Shown: positions 50,111-63,661 of the stretch, one piece after another | Layout: each line of letters begins with the position of its first letter | How positions within the stretch are numbered: position 1 is the first letter of the stretch | Origin: Campylorhamphus procurvoides | Taxonomy: Eukaryota > Chordata > Aves > Passeriformes > Dendrocolaptidae | Length of the DNA: 64,000 nucleotides | Reading direction: 5' to 3' | NCBI GenBank assembly: GCA_013396655.1 | Contig: WBMV01000141.1 | Coordinates: 1,280,281 to 1,344,280, forward strand | Translations under genes and position numbers: made by a program | Notes under the pieces: generated by a model | Database searches by the model: none | Told to the model about the DNA's origin: nothing | What the model saw: only the letters and a program-made list of their open reading frames with translations

Positions 50111-53100
50111 TTATTCATCCAAAAATTATTAGATTCAATGAAGGTATTGCAAAGTGAATTTTTATAGTTGATATTATATAGGAGTGTCAAATAAAAATGC
50201 ATTAAGGCTCATTTTAACCTTAAAATTGGTGGAAGGAGAAAAAAAGAGAAGACCAACATTATAATCTGGATTTATAATTTCTGTTGAAGCTGCTTTTCCA
50301 ATGAAAAGCTTAAGACCATCCAGGGTTCCTCCCCTTTCCCCCAAAATGCTGGCTGTATTTTGCATGCTTTCTTGGAAAAATAGTCTAAAAAAACAAAACA
50401 CAAGTGTATGCTATTGTAGAGAGTCAACATATTTTTCATGCTAGTCTTCTAGTTAAATGTCTTGTTTTCAGTACAGTGAAACTCTGACTGTCCTCAAGAC
50501 TACTCTAAGAAACCCACCAGAGCACGGTGTATAATGAAGATGCAGTGAAAATACCAGGGGAGAGAAAATTATACAAGAATGAGGACAAACAGATAAGAAA
50601 ATGAATATATAATCAAGGGCAATTAATGAAAGTAGACTTCATTTTATGTGTATATCCAGTAAGTAGGAACACAACAAGACACTCTGGTCTGCATTACAGA
50701 AAGCCTTACTGTTCAAGTAAATGACTTTTGAGAGTACAGTTTGTAAACATGGATCAATTTATGGGCCAGAAAAATTAGGACTTTTATCCATTAAAAACAA
50801 AAATAATAGAGAGATAGTAATGGCCTTCTGCTCCTACTTTTCTAAATTCTTTTCCTATTTTTTCTCCATTCTTTTTGATGTAATATATTGGCTCAGTTTA
50901 AGAATGGCCCATTATTCTACATCATTTCCCTTTTCTACTTTTTCTCCTTCAACATGACTTTCAGATTTACAGAGAATTCATTTTATAACTCTGCTTTAAT
51001 TAGGTATTGGTTAATTAATCCCTAAAGCTCCTATGTAACTAATCCCTCATTAAAAAATCCCTATGAAAAATATGCATACTTTTATTATGTATATTTTATA
51101 CTTGCTTCTCTTCTTTTCCTTGCCACATCTCATTCCAGTAGCAAAAAAAAAGAGACCAAGACATCCTGAGTTCAAAAAGCTAAATGAATGAATTTTAAAG
51201 AAACACTTGAGAATACCATGGGTGAAACCCTATCCATGTTGAAATCAGTATGTGCTTGTTACTGATTTACTGGATCCAGACATTCAAAGCAAAACTTTAA
51301 AGATGATTCCAGTACTATCAAATTTGTAAAAAAAAACCTTTATATTCAGCTGAGATATGACTTATGAGATAGATTTATGTGATAAGATTATTCGATTTAT
51401 AGCAGGGAAGGCAACTTCACCATTAGGTATGTATCTCCTGTCCTAATTCTATAACGTTCTGTAAAGCAGCTTTATTTATTTATTAACAAACAGGTGAAGA
51501 ACAATGACAGAACAGATGACATTTGGAAGACATACAAAATATGTGCATCACCAGGAGAGTTGTGCACAGAATGCTCACATATACAATAATGAAACTCACT
51601 TTTATTCAGATAATTACACTAGTGAATGGAGGTTGCCTGGAATGTAAATGCAGCATGCCAAGAGATCTGTCTTAGTATAAAATCTCTGGTACCTAAGTGA
51701 ATGTGTTTATTGATGCACTGTAAAAGCAAACTCTATGTGCTTCATGGTTGTGTCAGTGCAACAGCTTTAAGAGATCATCTTTTTAGATAAGTAGAGTATA
51801 AAAACATGCTGAGTACATACTGTACTAGACAAATACATTTTATTTCTACTAAAAGTTTGTATCTAGATAAAAACAATTTACATGCCTAAAATACAAAACC
51901 CCTACTCAAATATGATGGCATGATTTACAACTTTATTAGTGAATGAACATATATAAGGCAGGAATAAAATTAAAGCGATAAATAATGTGTAAAAATCTTA
52001 CAGCAGATTGTAATTATAGTAACCTTGATTCTAAAGTTTATGCAACATTACTGTAGATGGAGGATGAGGTTAGAACACAAGGAGGCAACAGAAAAATTTC
52101 CAGAATGGGTGGCTAAAATTATTTAGCAGCTAAATTATTATTTCATGTGTATATGCAGTTACTCAATGACATATATGAAATTTTCGCATTGTGATATATC
52201 AATACTGAAATATTTAGGAGCATGAATATCACATGCTCAGCAAAGGAGGAAAAGAAGTTTCGTATAGTATGATGTTAGTCAAAATCAGAGCAAACAGCAA
52301 TATAATATAAATAAGAATACTCAGAAATTATGATTATCCATGTGATTAGTTTAAAACGTCTTCCTATTTTTAATAAGAAAAATAAGATTTAATCTTTAAT
52401 AAGATTTATCTGTAATAAGGTGATCCATCTAAATCTGTAAGAGAAAACAGATTTAAAAAAATCATAGTAAGAAAGAGAGTGGAAAATGGCTTGTCAGAAA
52501 CTATCTGGAGAGAAAGGTTGACAGAGAGAAGGACTTCAGAAGTCTCAGTAGGGTTTTTCCAGTAAGCTATAAACCTCAGGGAAGAATGAATATATGTGCA
52601 CAGTCTATTTTTTTGCTGTTTGCATGCATGCTTTGAGAGCTCAGTCCTTTGTTTTACATAAACTGTTAGTTCCTTTAGGAGACTGCACTGTCATGAGACC
52701 CATTGCTGATTTCCAGAGGGAAAAGAATCACAGAACTGAAGCTGAGGCAGACCACAGAGCTATGGCTGCAGGGCTGAGCACCAGAATTACCCTGGCAGAT
52801 AACTCAGGAAACGTGCATAGAGACTGGAAGGACTACAGCTTAACCTTCCATCAGAGGTGGTGACTTAGCCCCTGAGACCATGAGAGTATCATATTTGCAG
52901 ATTCTAAAGAAACCTATTAAATACATCTTTCCAAGACAGTTTGCATATGTATGTCAAAATAATATGAGAAATGACACCTTCAGCAGTCCTCATTTTACAG
53001 GTTGGGTATTTTTAAGCAAAGTGAATAATCAAATGATGTGTTTTCCAAAGATCTCATCTCCAGGATTTTTCTGTGTTTCTTAAAGAGCTAAAACCAGAAT

Positions 53101-53199
53101 GGCATATGCAAACTAGGACTTTTTGGTATTTGAAAAAGTAACTTCAGTATCATCCTTTGATTAAGGACAATAGATTCTTTAGATAATTACCTATGTAAG
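50111..53199. other. Unique AT-rich DNA, no gene seen
   Basis: Nothing recognised. An 89-codon frame at 52594-52863 has no motif. The word AAGAATCACAGAAC at 52723-52736 recalls a reversed CR1 tail but is isolated. Confidence 0.5.
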
Positions 53200-53590
53200 A
53201 TGCATCTGTATTTTGTAAGCACTATTGATGCTGTGCAGTTTTTGCACTCCTTTGCTTTGATTTAGTGCTCATCTTGAAACCAGCCAAGTCTATTTTGAGA
53301 GACGATATCTTGTGAACAATGATCAAAGTGTAAATTTATGCAAATTCAATGCTTCACCTTAATTACCTTGATGGCACTTGTCAGCAGCCTTTTCCATGCT
53401 TTCACTGATTAGTAAGCTATCACAAATAATTATTATTTCATCTGCAATTACAATGATGCTGTTCATTGGCTCATTGCCCATGCACTGTATTGCATCCCAC
53501 CCCTCTGCCTGCTCTTCTGGAGTTACGCCACAATGAGTGTCTCATGAATTAGCATCCTTATTTTATTCAATCAATCACCTAAACTCCTGA
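53200..53590. promoter_or_regulatory. Candidate conserved non-coding enhancer-like element
   Basis: Repeat-free DNA with a strong concentration of developmental factor words. AACAATG (SOX, 53315-53321) overlaps GATCAAAG (TCF/LEF, 53321-53328). The octamer ATGCAAAT (POU, 53338-53345) follows at once, then TAATTACC (homeodomain, 53360-53367) and an AATAATTATTATT run near 53422. The tight SOX/TCF/POU/homeodomain spacing is unusual. Conservation cannot be tested from one sequence. Confidence 0.28.
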
Positions 53591-53734
53591 ACTTTATGAT
53601 CCTATAAGTCAGGTTTTTTCTAAGCTTCTGCAAATTGGATTACTACATAAAATTACTGAATAGAGCCTGGAAAAGTGTGAGGGCAAGAAAGGGCTGTTTT
53701 CTCCATGGTCATTTTGCACTATCTCTACTTTCTC

Positions 53735-53815
53735 TTTAAAAAACACTTTCACTTTTTCCCCTTTTCCCTCAGCTATTAAGAGAAAGTAGATTCCATCCCA
53801 GCCAAAACCAGGACA
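53735..53815 (-). mobile_element. Short LTR 5'-end remnant, minus strand
   Basis: The minus strand from 53815 reads TGTCCTGGTTTTGGCTGGGA followed by TGGAATCTACTTTCTC. This is the characteristic start of a common avian LTR family (TGTCCTGGTTT(C/T)GGCTGGGAT). Only the first several dozen bases are recognisable. The rest is purine/pyrimidine-rich and then unique. The right-flank sequence is not duplicated on the left, so this is a truncated remnant or a chance-preserved end. Confidence 0.55.
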
Positions 53816-56800
53816 GTATTTTACTTCAGCAGATCAAGTGATGCTACTGTTGACAACTGAAATATGAACTTCAGAGGTTAACAAATAGCTTCCAGGCAGC
53901 TCAAGGTTGTCACTGTAAAGTGGACTCTACAGTATGGAAATGGATTTGGTTCCATCATGGTGGAAGCTATGAGTAAATCTGAATATGAGGTGCATATAAT
54001 AATATGTCAGTAAATAAATAAATAGCTATTTGTTCCTTTTTCCAGCTGCGTAATGGAGGAGAAAAACTAACATACCCAAGCCCTATACCTATTTCAAATA
54101 GTTTATTTGTCATTACGTTGAAAATGTTTGCATGTATTAAAAAGGGCATGAAGAACCGGGTGAAGTTAGTGGCTTGGTTTTCTTTCTGAATGCTTGTACA
54201 TCATCTTCAATCACTAGATATTGCTAACAAGCAAAAAGAAAGCAAATATAAAACTAAAAAAGTAATTAAGTAGCAACATATGGTCAGATGTAATCTCTAA
54301 AAGCAGAAATAAAAACAAAACCAAAAAAAAGGAAAAAAATAAAGAGAGAAATATTGGAAGAGAAGCCTGAAGCAATGTTTCCATACTTTTAACTGAAAGC
54401 AGTGTTTATTGACTCTTCAAGGTCAGAAGAAAAACACCTGAAACATAAATAAATGCTCTAGCTTCCAATCTAAGAACAGGAAGCAGAGGATGATTCAGAG
54501 AAACTGGAGTTAACAGCAGCCACCAGTTCTAAAATCACAAATGGCAAGTATCTATAAAACATAAATCCTACATTCCATAAATGGAAAGATATATTTTTTA
54601 AGTGGTCCCTGGTACATGACACTGGACTGAAGCAATAACTTAGAATTAGTAACGTTAATGATTAGACCGAAGGAAAGTACTTTAATTAAACCTGTCATAA
54701 ATTAAAGGGCAAAAATTCCAACTTTAATCAGAAACATCTGCAAGGTATTAAAACACATTGCTTACTACCACACATTTTGAAACTACAAAACAATGTCCCA
54801 GAATAACAAACTCAGATCAGTAGATAGAAAAGCCAGCACCAATTTAATATAGAATATAAAGATGGCAAAATCTATGCAAATCCATCTATTTGGGCTAATA
54901 AGGTAGGGATAGGATATTTCCAAGAGACACATAAAAGAAAACAGAATCCTGACTGGATTCAAATCAGAACTTGAAAAACAAGTCTGTTGAAGATTCATAC
55001 TTCAGCTTACCATTTTGCAACAAACAGACACTAAAAACAATGTCAAATCAAGAGGTCAGGTACATCTGATGAAAATTTCTCTTTCAAAAGTATGAAGACA
55101 AGCAGGGCTTGCAAATCAGCTGTCCTTGTATAATATTACTACTTGTATATTACTACTATGTCCTCGTAGAATATTACTACTCTCTGGTAACATCTGTGCT
55201 CGATTACTTCCAATGGATTCAAGAAAGCTACGCAGTGCAATATAAGTATCTACAGAAGAATAAGTTAAATAACTTTCTATAATCCATTGACTGCACTTAC
55301 CAGACCTGTGGTGGCCTTGACGAGAGCTTCTAGCTCTCATATGGATATCCAGACTGGAAGATGCAGGTCTAGTGCCAATCATGAAGTCTACATTCTGAGA
55401 GATGCAGCACAGGACCTCCAGGAGGCTTAGGCTTTCTGTTTTGATGTCTATAGATCAGGTGGGATGCCCTACATGACCTTAATAAAACACATGGTATCTA
55501 GGCCCACATCCTATTTTTTAAATACTTAAACATCCATGACCTAAACTGCATGTTGAATACCTCCCCAAAATTCTATTGGATTAAGTCAAAACTTTTACTG
55601 AACCAAATTCTAATGAATATCCACTGCTTCACAGTGTAACTTGGTGAAAGGTCCAACACAGAGAAAGAATCTCAAATATTAATCGAAATCCTCGGTAGAA
55701 ATAGTAAGACCCAACCCCCCAATGTATTCATTACTCAGTAAGTAGTCATTGTGCATCTAGGAAAGCTCAGAAGACAATGTAACCAAAGGAATCATCATAC
55801 CCTAAAATCTAAAAATACTTGTTTGCAGCAGAGTGATATTCTTTAAAATTATCTGCTAGTAGGAGGGCACCAACCGTTTCACACCTGCACCAACTATAAA
55901 AAGGAAAGCAGCAAAACAAACAATGTAATAAACTGCTGCCACATTATGAAATGACAACAGTAATAATAAATATTACCATCCCAAATATGTTTTATTACCT
56001 CATCCTTGGGAAACCATGTCCTATTATTATTTGAAGGGCTTTCTCTTAGATGCTAGAAACTCCCTGGAATCGTGACAGAAGGAATACATGGGTATCTTTG
56101 AAATTGTAGAAGGAAAAAAAATGAACTGGCAATCCATTTCTTTACCTTATGCTGGGAAAAGTTGACAGGATTTCTCTTTCAGTGATGGGTAGTGACATCC
56201 TTCCTAATATTAGAGTGATCCTGAATTAGTGAGATGAAGTAGAATGCACCAGATATGTTTTGCAAAGTGGAAAATGCAGCTAGGCATGTTTGATATATTT
56301 TACTAAAAGATCAGTAATTTTACTCCATGCCCTAAAGCTGTGGAAGTCTGAAATAGAAAAGAACTATATAATCTAATTAAGTTAATTCTGCAGTTTTCTC
56401 AATTGTACATTAACCAGAACTTTGGTCAGCCTACCTTTAAATGCATTAATTAGGTTATTTACTGGGTAGGAAAATATTCCACAACCTGCCAGAACACAGG
56501 CAGGCAGCTGTTCCAGCTATTTATGCTTCAGTAATGTCATCTCACTTCTTCACTGTTATGCCCTATCGACTGCTATGAGATTAAGCATGAGGGCTCTGAG
56601 TTTTGCTGCGATGCAGTGAGCATGTATTGTATACATTCCTGAAGTTTTGTCATCACCCTTTGCAAATGGAAATGTTTACAGCTCAAGTGTTGCGTGTGGC
56701 TAATCTTACATGTCATGGAATGAGGCACAGGCTGCTAAACTGCTTTGCCCCACGAGGTTTGATTTTTAAACCATCACTACTGACTGATATTCTTTGCAAT

Positions 56801-57560
56801 CTGTAGCCCTTTGCCTGCGGAGAAAACTTTTTACTAGCAAGACAATGCATATGAATATTTAGTGAAGAGCATCTTGATGATATAAAAATTTGTACGTAAT
56901 AAAGGTGAGTGACCATTTGCTACTGGAATTATTTATTCTACTGGTGGAATAATGCTTCAGACCAAGTCTATTTCATATAAATCTATTTACTAAATCTGCT
57001 TTTGATTGTCATTTGCTTGTGTCCAAGTTCTGGAACCCTTCCATTAAAAGCCTAAGAGTTTGTGTATCCTCTCTGTCATATGTTTATACTAATGATATTT
57101 TATCTGTGGTTCACCCACAGCATAACATTGTACTAAATAAATCTATTCTGTATTCTGTAGGCTCCACCTTTACCTGAAAGCTACAGTAGCAACACATTAC
57201 GTGGAATTTTCTGTTGTGTTTGTCTTTGACCTACTGTCTTTATCTTCCCTCAGTACCTGATGAATTTTTCTTATTGTTTTCCACCTGAAATAAATTCCGG
57301 AGTAAAATTCAATTCAGCCTGCTTCAAAGAGGAAAAAAAAAAAAAAAGAATTTGTACTGGGAAAACACAAACATCCAGTACCTGGAAACTGGAGACAAAA
57401 TGAAGAGGTATCTTTCCAGCATGGCTGCAAAGTTCCTTTCACCTCTTTCTTTCTATATCAGCCAGCCTTCAGATTCCTCATTCAGAGGCATTCATTAATT
57501 TTTTTTGACTCCTCCCTCTCCCCTCACAGTCTGGTTTTAAAATCCATTATTAATACAATA
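53816..57560. other. Unique AT-rich DNA, one small tandem repeat
   Basis: Contains the 38-bp repeat at 55121-55182 (separate entry) and an A run near 57332-57346. No exon or long repeat recognised. Confidence 0.5.
55121..55182. repeat. 38-bp tandem duplication with inner repeats
   Basis: TGTCCTTGTATAATATTACT at 55121 recurs as TGTCCTCGTAGAATATTACT at 55159. Between them lies a third, shorter TGTATATTACTACTA unit (55144-55158). The array is a nested local duplication with few substitutions. Confidence 0.85.
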
Positions 57561-58010
57561 TTTGACCTATGTAGTTCATGAAACGATATCTCCCTCCTAT
57601 GCTCCTCACAGGCTGCAAGGTTTTGTCTCTTCTACAACACAAGCTTGGAGCTGTGCTGGCAGCACACTGCCGTGTACTGAAGCCCAATGTGCTGGCCACC
57701 TGCACTACCTGTCTGCCTCCAAACCTGGACCGGAAGGAAAGGAACAAGCTGCCTGGTGGTGACTCAGCAGGACAGCATTGTAGAGGGGTTAGAGGAAAGA
57801 CTCCCACACAGCCAGTGCCTCTGTTGACAGAGCTTACTGGAGCCATCCTGCTCAAAATAAGCCTGAATTTGAGCCAGTGTACCAAAGGCAGTGCAGACAA
57901 AGCCTCAGTCAGCCCTTTTTCATCGTCACTCTATAGAAAGTGGCATCTTCAGTGTTGGATGTCCCAACAGCAGGTTCAGATCAGCTTCAAAGGGCTCTAA
58001 TTCTGCCCAG
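57560..58010. other. GC-richer island with overlapping frames, unidentified
   Basis: This 400-base stretch is clearly richer in G and C than its flanks and carries three overlapping frames: plus 57578-58000 (140 codons), plus 57562-57762, and minus 57550-57900 (116 codons). I recognise no domain in any of them. It does not match CR1 or the LTR families seen elsewhere in the window. It could be an untranslated or non-coding exon, an unrecognised repeat, or simply a compositional patch. Confidence 0.3.
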
Positions 58011-61000
58011 TCTATAACGAGATGAGGTTATCTGAGCAGATCCTCCATCTTCCCCTGGAAAGCTGCTCGACCAGAACCACTGACAAGATTTATTCATACA
58101 GCTCTTGAAAAAAGGTACATAAAAAAATCCCCCCCAACCAAACTTCAGAATCATGACACAGATATTCAGAAATTGAGAAATAGCCATCTGTCACAAACAG
58201 CTACTGGCAGCAACAGGAACAACACTGGACCCAAATTTCTGTTAGCACTTCATTCTGCTGCAGTATTATGAGCACGGTTTCTAGCACGGGTGCCTTGTGA
58301 TGCTAGCCATATTCATTTAGGAAACCAAATTGTTCAAAGTCACACTTAGCAAAAACCATGGGAACAGACAGCCGCTTTCCACTGAGTGTTAAATTTCAAC
58401 TCAGATTATTTAATGAAATTTAAGCAAAACAAGTGTATTCTTTTAGAAATGTAGACGTTCAAGACACTCAAGGATCTCTTTCCAGAGAGTCTACAAAAAG
58501 TAAATTGCCTCCAGGAAAAGAACTACCACTGAATCAGTTTACTAGATTTCTTGTAAAATATTAAAAAAACAAAATGTAGCCCAGGATGGCTTTTCTTTTA
58601 TGTTCACAACAGCATACCCTGACCATTTTGCAGATAGCAATTTTGCCATAGATAGCAACACTAAAGCATAGGGAGTCTCCTTACAGGAAGATCAGAAAAG
58701 ATGGAAAGGAACTGAATCAGGCTAAAGCATATTTCAACAGCAAGCACCATGCTATGGAAGCGGAAGGGTAACAAATGAGTTCCATCTACAGGGAGATGGT
58801 GATCTATACTTAGAATTAACCAGAATCTGGAAAGGTTGTGTACCTGTTCATGTCTGTTCTGACACACTTCGGAGATGACCATCTCAGAAGCAAAAGGAAT
58901 AATTTCATGTAGTACTCTATTAATACTACTATAATTGTTTTCTTATTGTATAAAATCCTTCTAAATGTGTACACTCGTGCTATATAACACAATGTAATCC
59001 CAATCTGTGTAAATATTGCTGCAACATGAATGCAAACATCTGTAGAAGCATATGACTGGAGAAAACATTTTTTTTCCAGTATAGTCTACTTGTCAACAAT
59101 TACACTAACTTATTCCTAGTGTACCTAGTAGTAAAATTTTACTTGTCCTTCAAAAACATGGAATAAATAGAACACCCATCTGATTAGAACAGTCAGTCCC
59201 AGTGGAATGTATCAAAACCAATTCTAAACAAGCATCATTCATCAATTGAAAACATTTCACTGAGACTATTCAAATTCAATTAACTCTAAGGAATTGTTGA
59301 CATAGATTATTTTAGCCTTTGAGGAACAAAAGTCCTCCTCTCCCTTTCTTTATAATATAAAGCCCCCGACTTTGTGAGGTTGGAAAACCATATTTTGAAG
59401 AAAAATTACAAGTCAAAAGCCTGGGCTTTGTGAAAATCCTGTCTTTCATTTTCATGTTGTTCCTAATTGGCCACTTGTTGTTTTAAAGAAAAGCTTTAAA
59501 CTTCTGATAAGCCAAATTTTCAGGCAGCATGAAACTGTGTACACAGCCTGTTCCAGACTGCTTCATCTTTCCAGTTTGTACCAGAGAAGGTATCTTTTTG
59601 AGGCCAGATATCCTGGAGATGCACAGATAAGCCCAAGTAACTGCTTTATAAATTTAATTTTCTAGTTTATAAAACCACTTGTTATCCTCACAGCTAAGTA
59701 CTGATTATGGAAAAATAAAACACAGGATGAGAATTGAGCAAAACCAGTTAATCAAATGTTAAACAAAATAAATGGGGTTTGCCTCCTTCTCTGAGTTCAT
59801 TTAAATTATTAATTGATTAGATTCTACTCCATTGCCACCTGTTTGCTAGTTAATAAGGCAATCTTTGGTAATTTTAAGATTTCATGTTTCCATTCCTAGT
59901 CATGAGGTACAGTACATAATAAAAAGCAATTTAGACAGTATTGTCTCTCTTCAGACTAATTTATTAAAGGTACTTTCAAAAGATTCATTTACTTTTATGC
60001 AGGCTTTCCAAAAGAATGAGGTTTATGTGATCAGGAGAGGTTGGCATTTTAGGGGAATTGGGAGGAAGATGAACTGTCTTTGTGTAGGCTAACTGTTGAG
60101 CCTGGTAGTATCCAAATAAACTCAATTAAAGTTTCACATTTTGAATTCCACTGAGAGAAAATTAGCGAAATAGGCAGCTGCACTGAGGAAACACATCTCT
60201 GCTTGCTCTGGGGGAGACATTACAGTGGAAACTCTCCTGTTGTTGAACAACATAGTGAAGTCTCATGGAGAAAAGATCTTATAGATGCCCCAGCAACAGG
60301 AAATCTTTAATTGAAGTTCATGACACAGATAAAAAATCTGTAGGAATTTGAGTTTCTTTCTTTCTCACACTCATGATGGCACTTACCATTAGTGTTCTGG
60401 TATTTCACAGACTCAGAGAATGGTGCAGGAGGTCAGGCAGCCCAATCTCTCAGTGTGGGCCCAAAGCTGAAATACACTGGATTTGTAGGAGTCTTATATA
60501 CCAGTTGTTTGAGAAGTGTCCTGGAGAAGGCAAAGTTCTGCCCTTGTGCATTTGAAATTGACTCTATGGTAAAGAGCATGCTGGGGAAGTTTGATAAATG
60601 TAATATAGCGAGAAATTGAACTGGAATTGAAAATCACTTGAAGCTTACTGTGAAAACTCTGTTCCGTGTATGACAAGCAGAAACAAGGAAGTTCTGGCTT
60701 ATCTATAAGTGTCTATTCCTATGGGGTTTTGAAAGTCTCTTCACCAAAGTGTATTCATGTGTTTATTAATTATATGATGAGGCAACTTGCATTGAACATA
60801 AATTCCTGACATGATACCTCATTAAAACACCATTAAAATATAAGGCATCATATAAAGCATCTGTAGTACATTTTTGACAACAGAAAAAGCAGTAAAAAGT
60901 CTGTAACATACAGTCCAGCAGTGTGAAGTGGTAATGAACAGCATGTGATAAACTACTAAATTGAGAGATTGTAGTAAAAATTACTTTAGTATCAGTAACT

Positions 61001-62692
61001 TTCAACCACTGAACAAGATTATAACAGTTATTAGACAAAAAGAAATTAATACATAAAAATCTACAGATAAGGCAGACTTAAAATTTATCTTTAATGACTT
61101 TTAAAGCAGAAGAACTCTTTAAAGATCCATGCAAATGTAGAAGATCTCCAATACTGTGATCATATCTACCACTTAATTAACTTTTTTTACTGAGATGTCA
61201 CTGCCAACTATGTCTTCTTTCTCCCTTAAAAAAAAACAAACAACATTTTATTTTTGTTTTCTATTTCTTCCATGGATTTAGTTATAACTTTAGCCTTCAC
61301 ACCTTTTGTCCTTGGAGGTTGCTATGCAATCATGATAAGATTCTGTATATAAATTAAATAAAATGAAGTGAGTGTACTTAAGCAGAAACAAACCTGAAGA
61401 TTTCAGGATGTAAGGACTGCTCTAAGCATCCACAGACAATAAAGATCCTACAGCCTAGATTTGTTCTCAAATCAACTGAGGTGTTTTATTGTCTACTCAT
61501 ACATTTAGAGTCAGTGATTAGAAAATATGTCAAGATGACTCTATTTTTTTAATGTAGTTTAACAAGGGAGAAGAAGAGAAGAATTTAAAGGTAGCAAGGT
61601 TTAACAGCTGGTCTATAACTTGACGTTGTTTGGTCTATGTTTTGTGGGGGTTTTTTAACGCAGTTGGAGTTTGGTCTTGAAAAAATACTTATTTAGTATA
61701 TCACTACTGTAGTCTGGTTTATTTCTGTGTTTTTCTTTCTGACATGTGCTGCTGTGTAGAAGCAGAACTCATCTGTGTAAACACACCATTATGCAGTGGC
61801 CATAAAGGAAGGTGCATTTTGCAAGCCCAGAGATTGCAAATACTTGCAAAATGTTTGTGCTTATGTTGACACAAGAGCTCAACTCCTTTCATGAATGTTA
61901 TCTAACGTCATCTTTGAAGTCACATTCCTCCTCCCCTCCACTCTTCTCCTAGATCCTCCTGTAAGGCTCCAGCAAGAAGGGAAGCTTAAAACAGTTTACA
62001 GTGATTTGAGGTATGCTCTTTAAGGTTGTTGAAGACTATATTGTATTACTAAAAGCTTATTATCTTAAAACCTACATTTTTCATCCTTAAATCAAACTAA
62101 AAAAGGCCTGAAAATCAGTCCCTCAATTTTGCTGTGGATATTTAAGGGAAAAAGGGAGTAAGTCATCTCTGCCAGACATTTTGCTTGCTGCTTAGATATT
62201 CTTAACACAGTGATATATCATATTTGAGCATAAATTTGTGGTATGTTATTCAAGAGCTTAAGCTGCATTGCTTGAAAGGATTTCTATGCAGCCTTAGCTG
62301 TTTAGAGCACTGAAATCACCTGTCCAAATCCCACTGCTTCCACATGGTGAGGGGAGACCTGACTTGGTGAGTCAATGTGAACAGCATAGAGCTACAGAGC
62401 TGCAGCTCTAAGACACCTTGGGAAAGGAACTTGGGACACAGTCATATTAAATGAGGTAGAAAACAAGTGATTAAGTGTTCAAGTTGCAGTGTACACGTCT
62501 TGGTAAAGCCATACATCCAGAGAGTAAAGCTTATGATTATGAGTTTTTCCACAGATACTGTGTAGACAGTTTAATAGGTGTCCTACAACTAGTCTTCAAG
62601 ATCACAGGAGCACAACAGGTACATGCTGCCTTGCTTGCAATGAGTAACAGCAGGCACTTCTTCCATTTTATTCTTTAGTAGTTCCGTTGGAA
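58011..62692. other. Unique AT-rich DNA, no gene seen
   Basis: No recognised exon or long repeat in 4.7 kb. At 60406-60440 the words TCACAGACTCAGAGAATGG and GGAGGTCAGGCAG faintly recall a reversed CR1 3' end but do not extend. Confidence 0.5.
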
Positions 62693-63059
62693 TGTATTGG
62701 GTTTGTGTGGCAAGCTTTTAGTAGTGGGTGCTGGGGGGAAGAAGGGGAAGGGCATAGAAGTGGCTTCTATGAGAAGCTGCCAGAAGTTTCCCCCGTGTCC
62801 GACAGCTGGCTCCAACATGGACCCACAACTGGGCAATGCAGAGCCCATCAGTGATGGTGGGAGTGCCTTTGGAATAACTGATCTCAGGAGGGAAAAAGAA
62901 GTTACTGGGAGGAAGTAATTGAGGACAAGGAAGAGAGGAGTGAGAATATGTGAGAAAAACAGCCCTGCAGACACCAAGATCATGTAGAAGGAGGGGTAGG
63001 GAGTGATCCAGGTGGCAGTGCAGAGATACTCCAGTATCCCATGATAAAGAATGCGGTAA

Positions 63060-63430
63060 AGACCTTGGATGTTCCCCTCCAGCCCATGGAGGTCCAGAGT
63101 GGAGCAATATACACCTGCAGTCCATGGAGGACCCCAAAATGAAGCAAGTGCTTGCCTGAAGGAGGCTGTGACCCTGTGGGAAGACCATGCTAGAGTAAGG
63201 TCCTGTCCGGACCTGTGGTCCCATGGAGATAGGAGTCCATGCTGGAGTAGGTTTGCTGACAGGACGTGTGACCCCACAGGCAACCCACTCTAGAAAAGTC
63301 TCTTCCTGAAGGACTGCACAGAACGGAAAGAACCTAAGTTGTAGCAGTTCATGAACAACTGCAGTCCTTGGGAAGGAATGATGTTGGAACTCATGGAAGA
63401 CTGTCTCCCGTGGGAGGGACCCAATTGGCA
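63060..63430 (+). repeat. Degenerate tandem array inside the LTR
   Basis: Units of roughly 50-60 bases built on 'CTGCAGTCC(A/T)TGG(A/G)-GGA-CC--A--(C/T)TGGAGCAG'. Examples are CAGCCCATGGAGGTCCAGAG, GCAGTCCATGGAGGACCCCA, GTCCCATGGAGATAGGAGTC, AACTGCAGTCCTTGGGAAGG and TCTCCCGTGGGAGGGACCCA. Unit number varies among copies of such LTRs. Confidence 0.75.
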
Positions 63431-63655
63431 GAGAGTAGGAGTGTGTTAGGAGTCCTCCCACTGTGGAGGAAGAAGTGGCAGAAGTAACATGTGATGAACT
63501 GACAGCAGCTCCTTTTCCTGGCCCCTCGTGCCTCTGAGGGCAGAAGTTAGAGAAACCTGAAAGTAAAGTTAAGGCCTGGAAGAAGGGAAGGCAGAATCAA
63601 AGGTGTTTTTAAAGTTTAGTTTTATTTCTCCTTATCCTACTCTGATTTGATTGGT

Positions 63656-63661
63656 AATAAA
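63656..63661 (+). promoter_or_regulatory. Polyadenylation signal of the LTR
   Basis: AATAAA in the context GGTAATAAATTAAATTTC, about 40 bases before the LTR text ends. This is the expected R-region signal. Confidence 0.65.

Noticed and set aside
52717..52870. Possible reversed CR1 3' tail (AAGAATCACAGAAC)
   Set aside because: Only a dozen bases resemble the tail and the adjoining text does not follow CR1. The match is too short.
60406..60490. Possible reversed CR1 3' end
   Set aside because: The resemblance (TCACAGACTCAGAGAATGG) is not backed by further collinear CR1 words.
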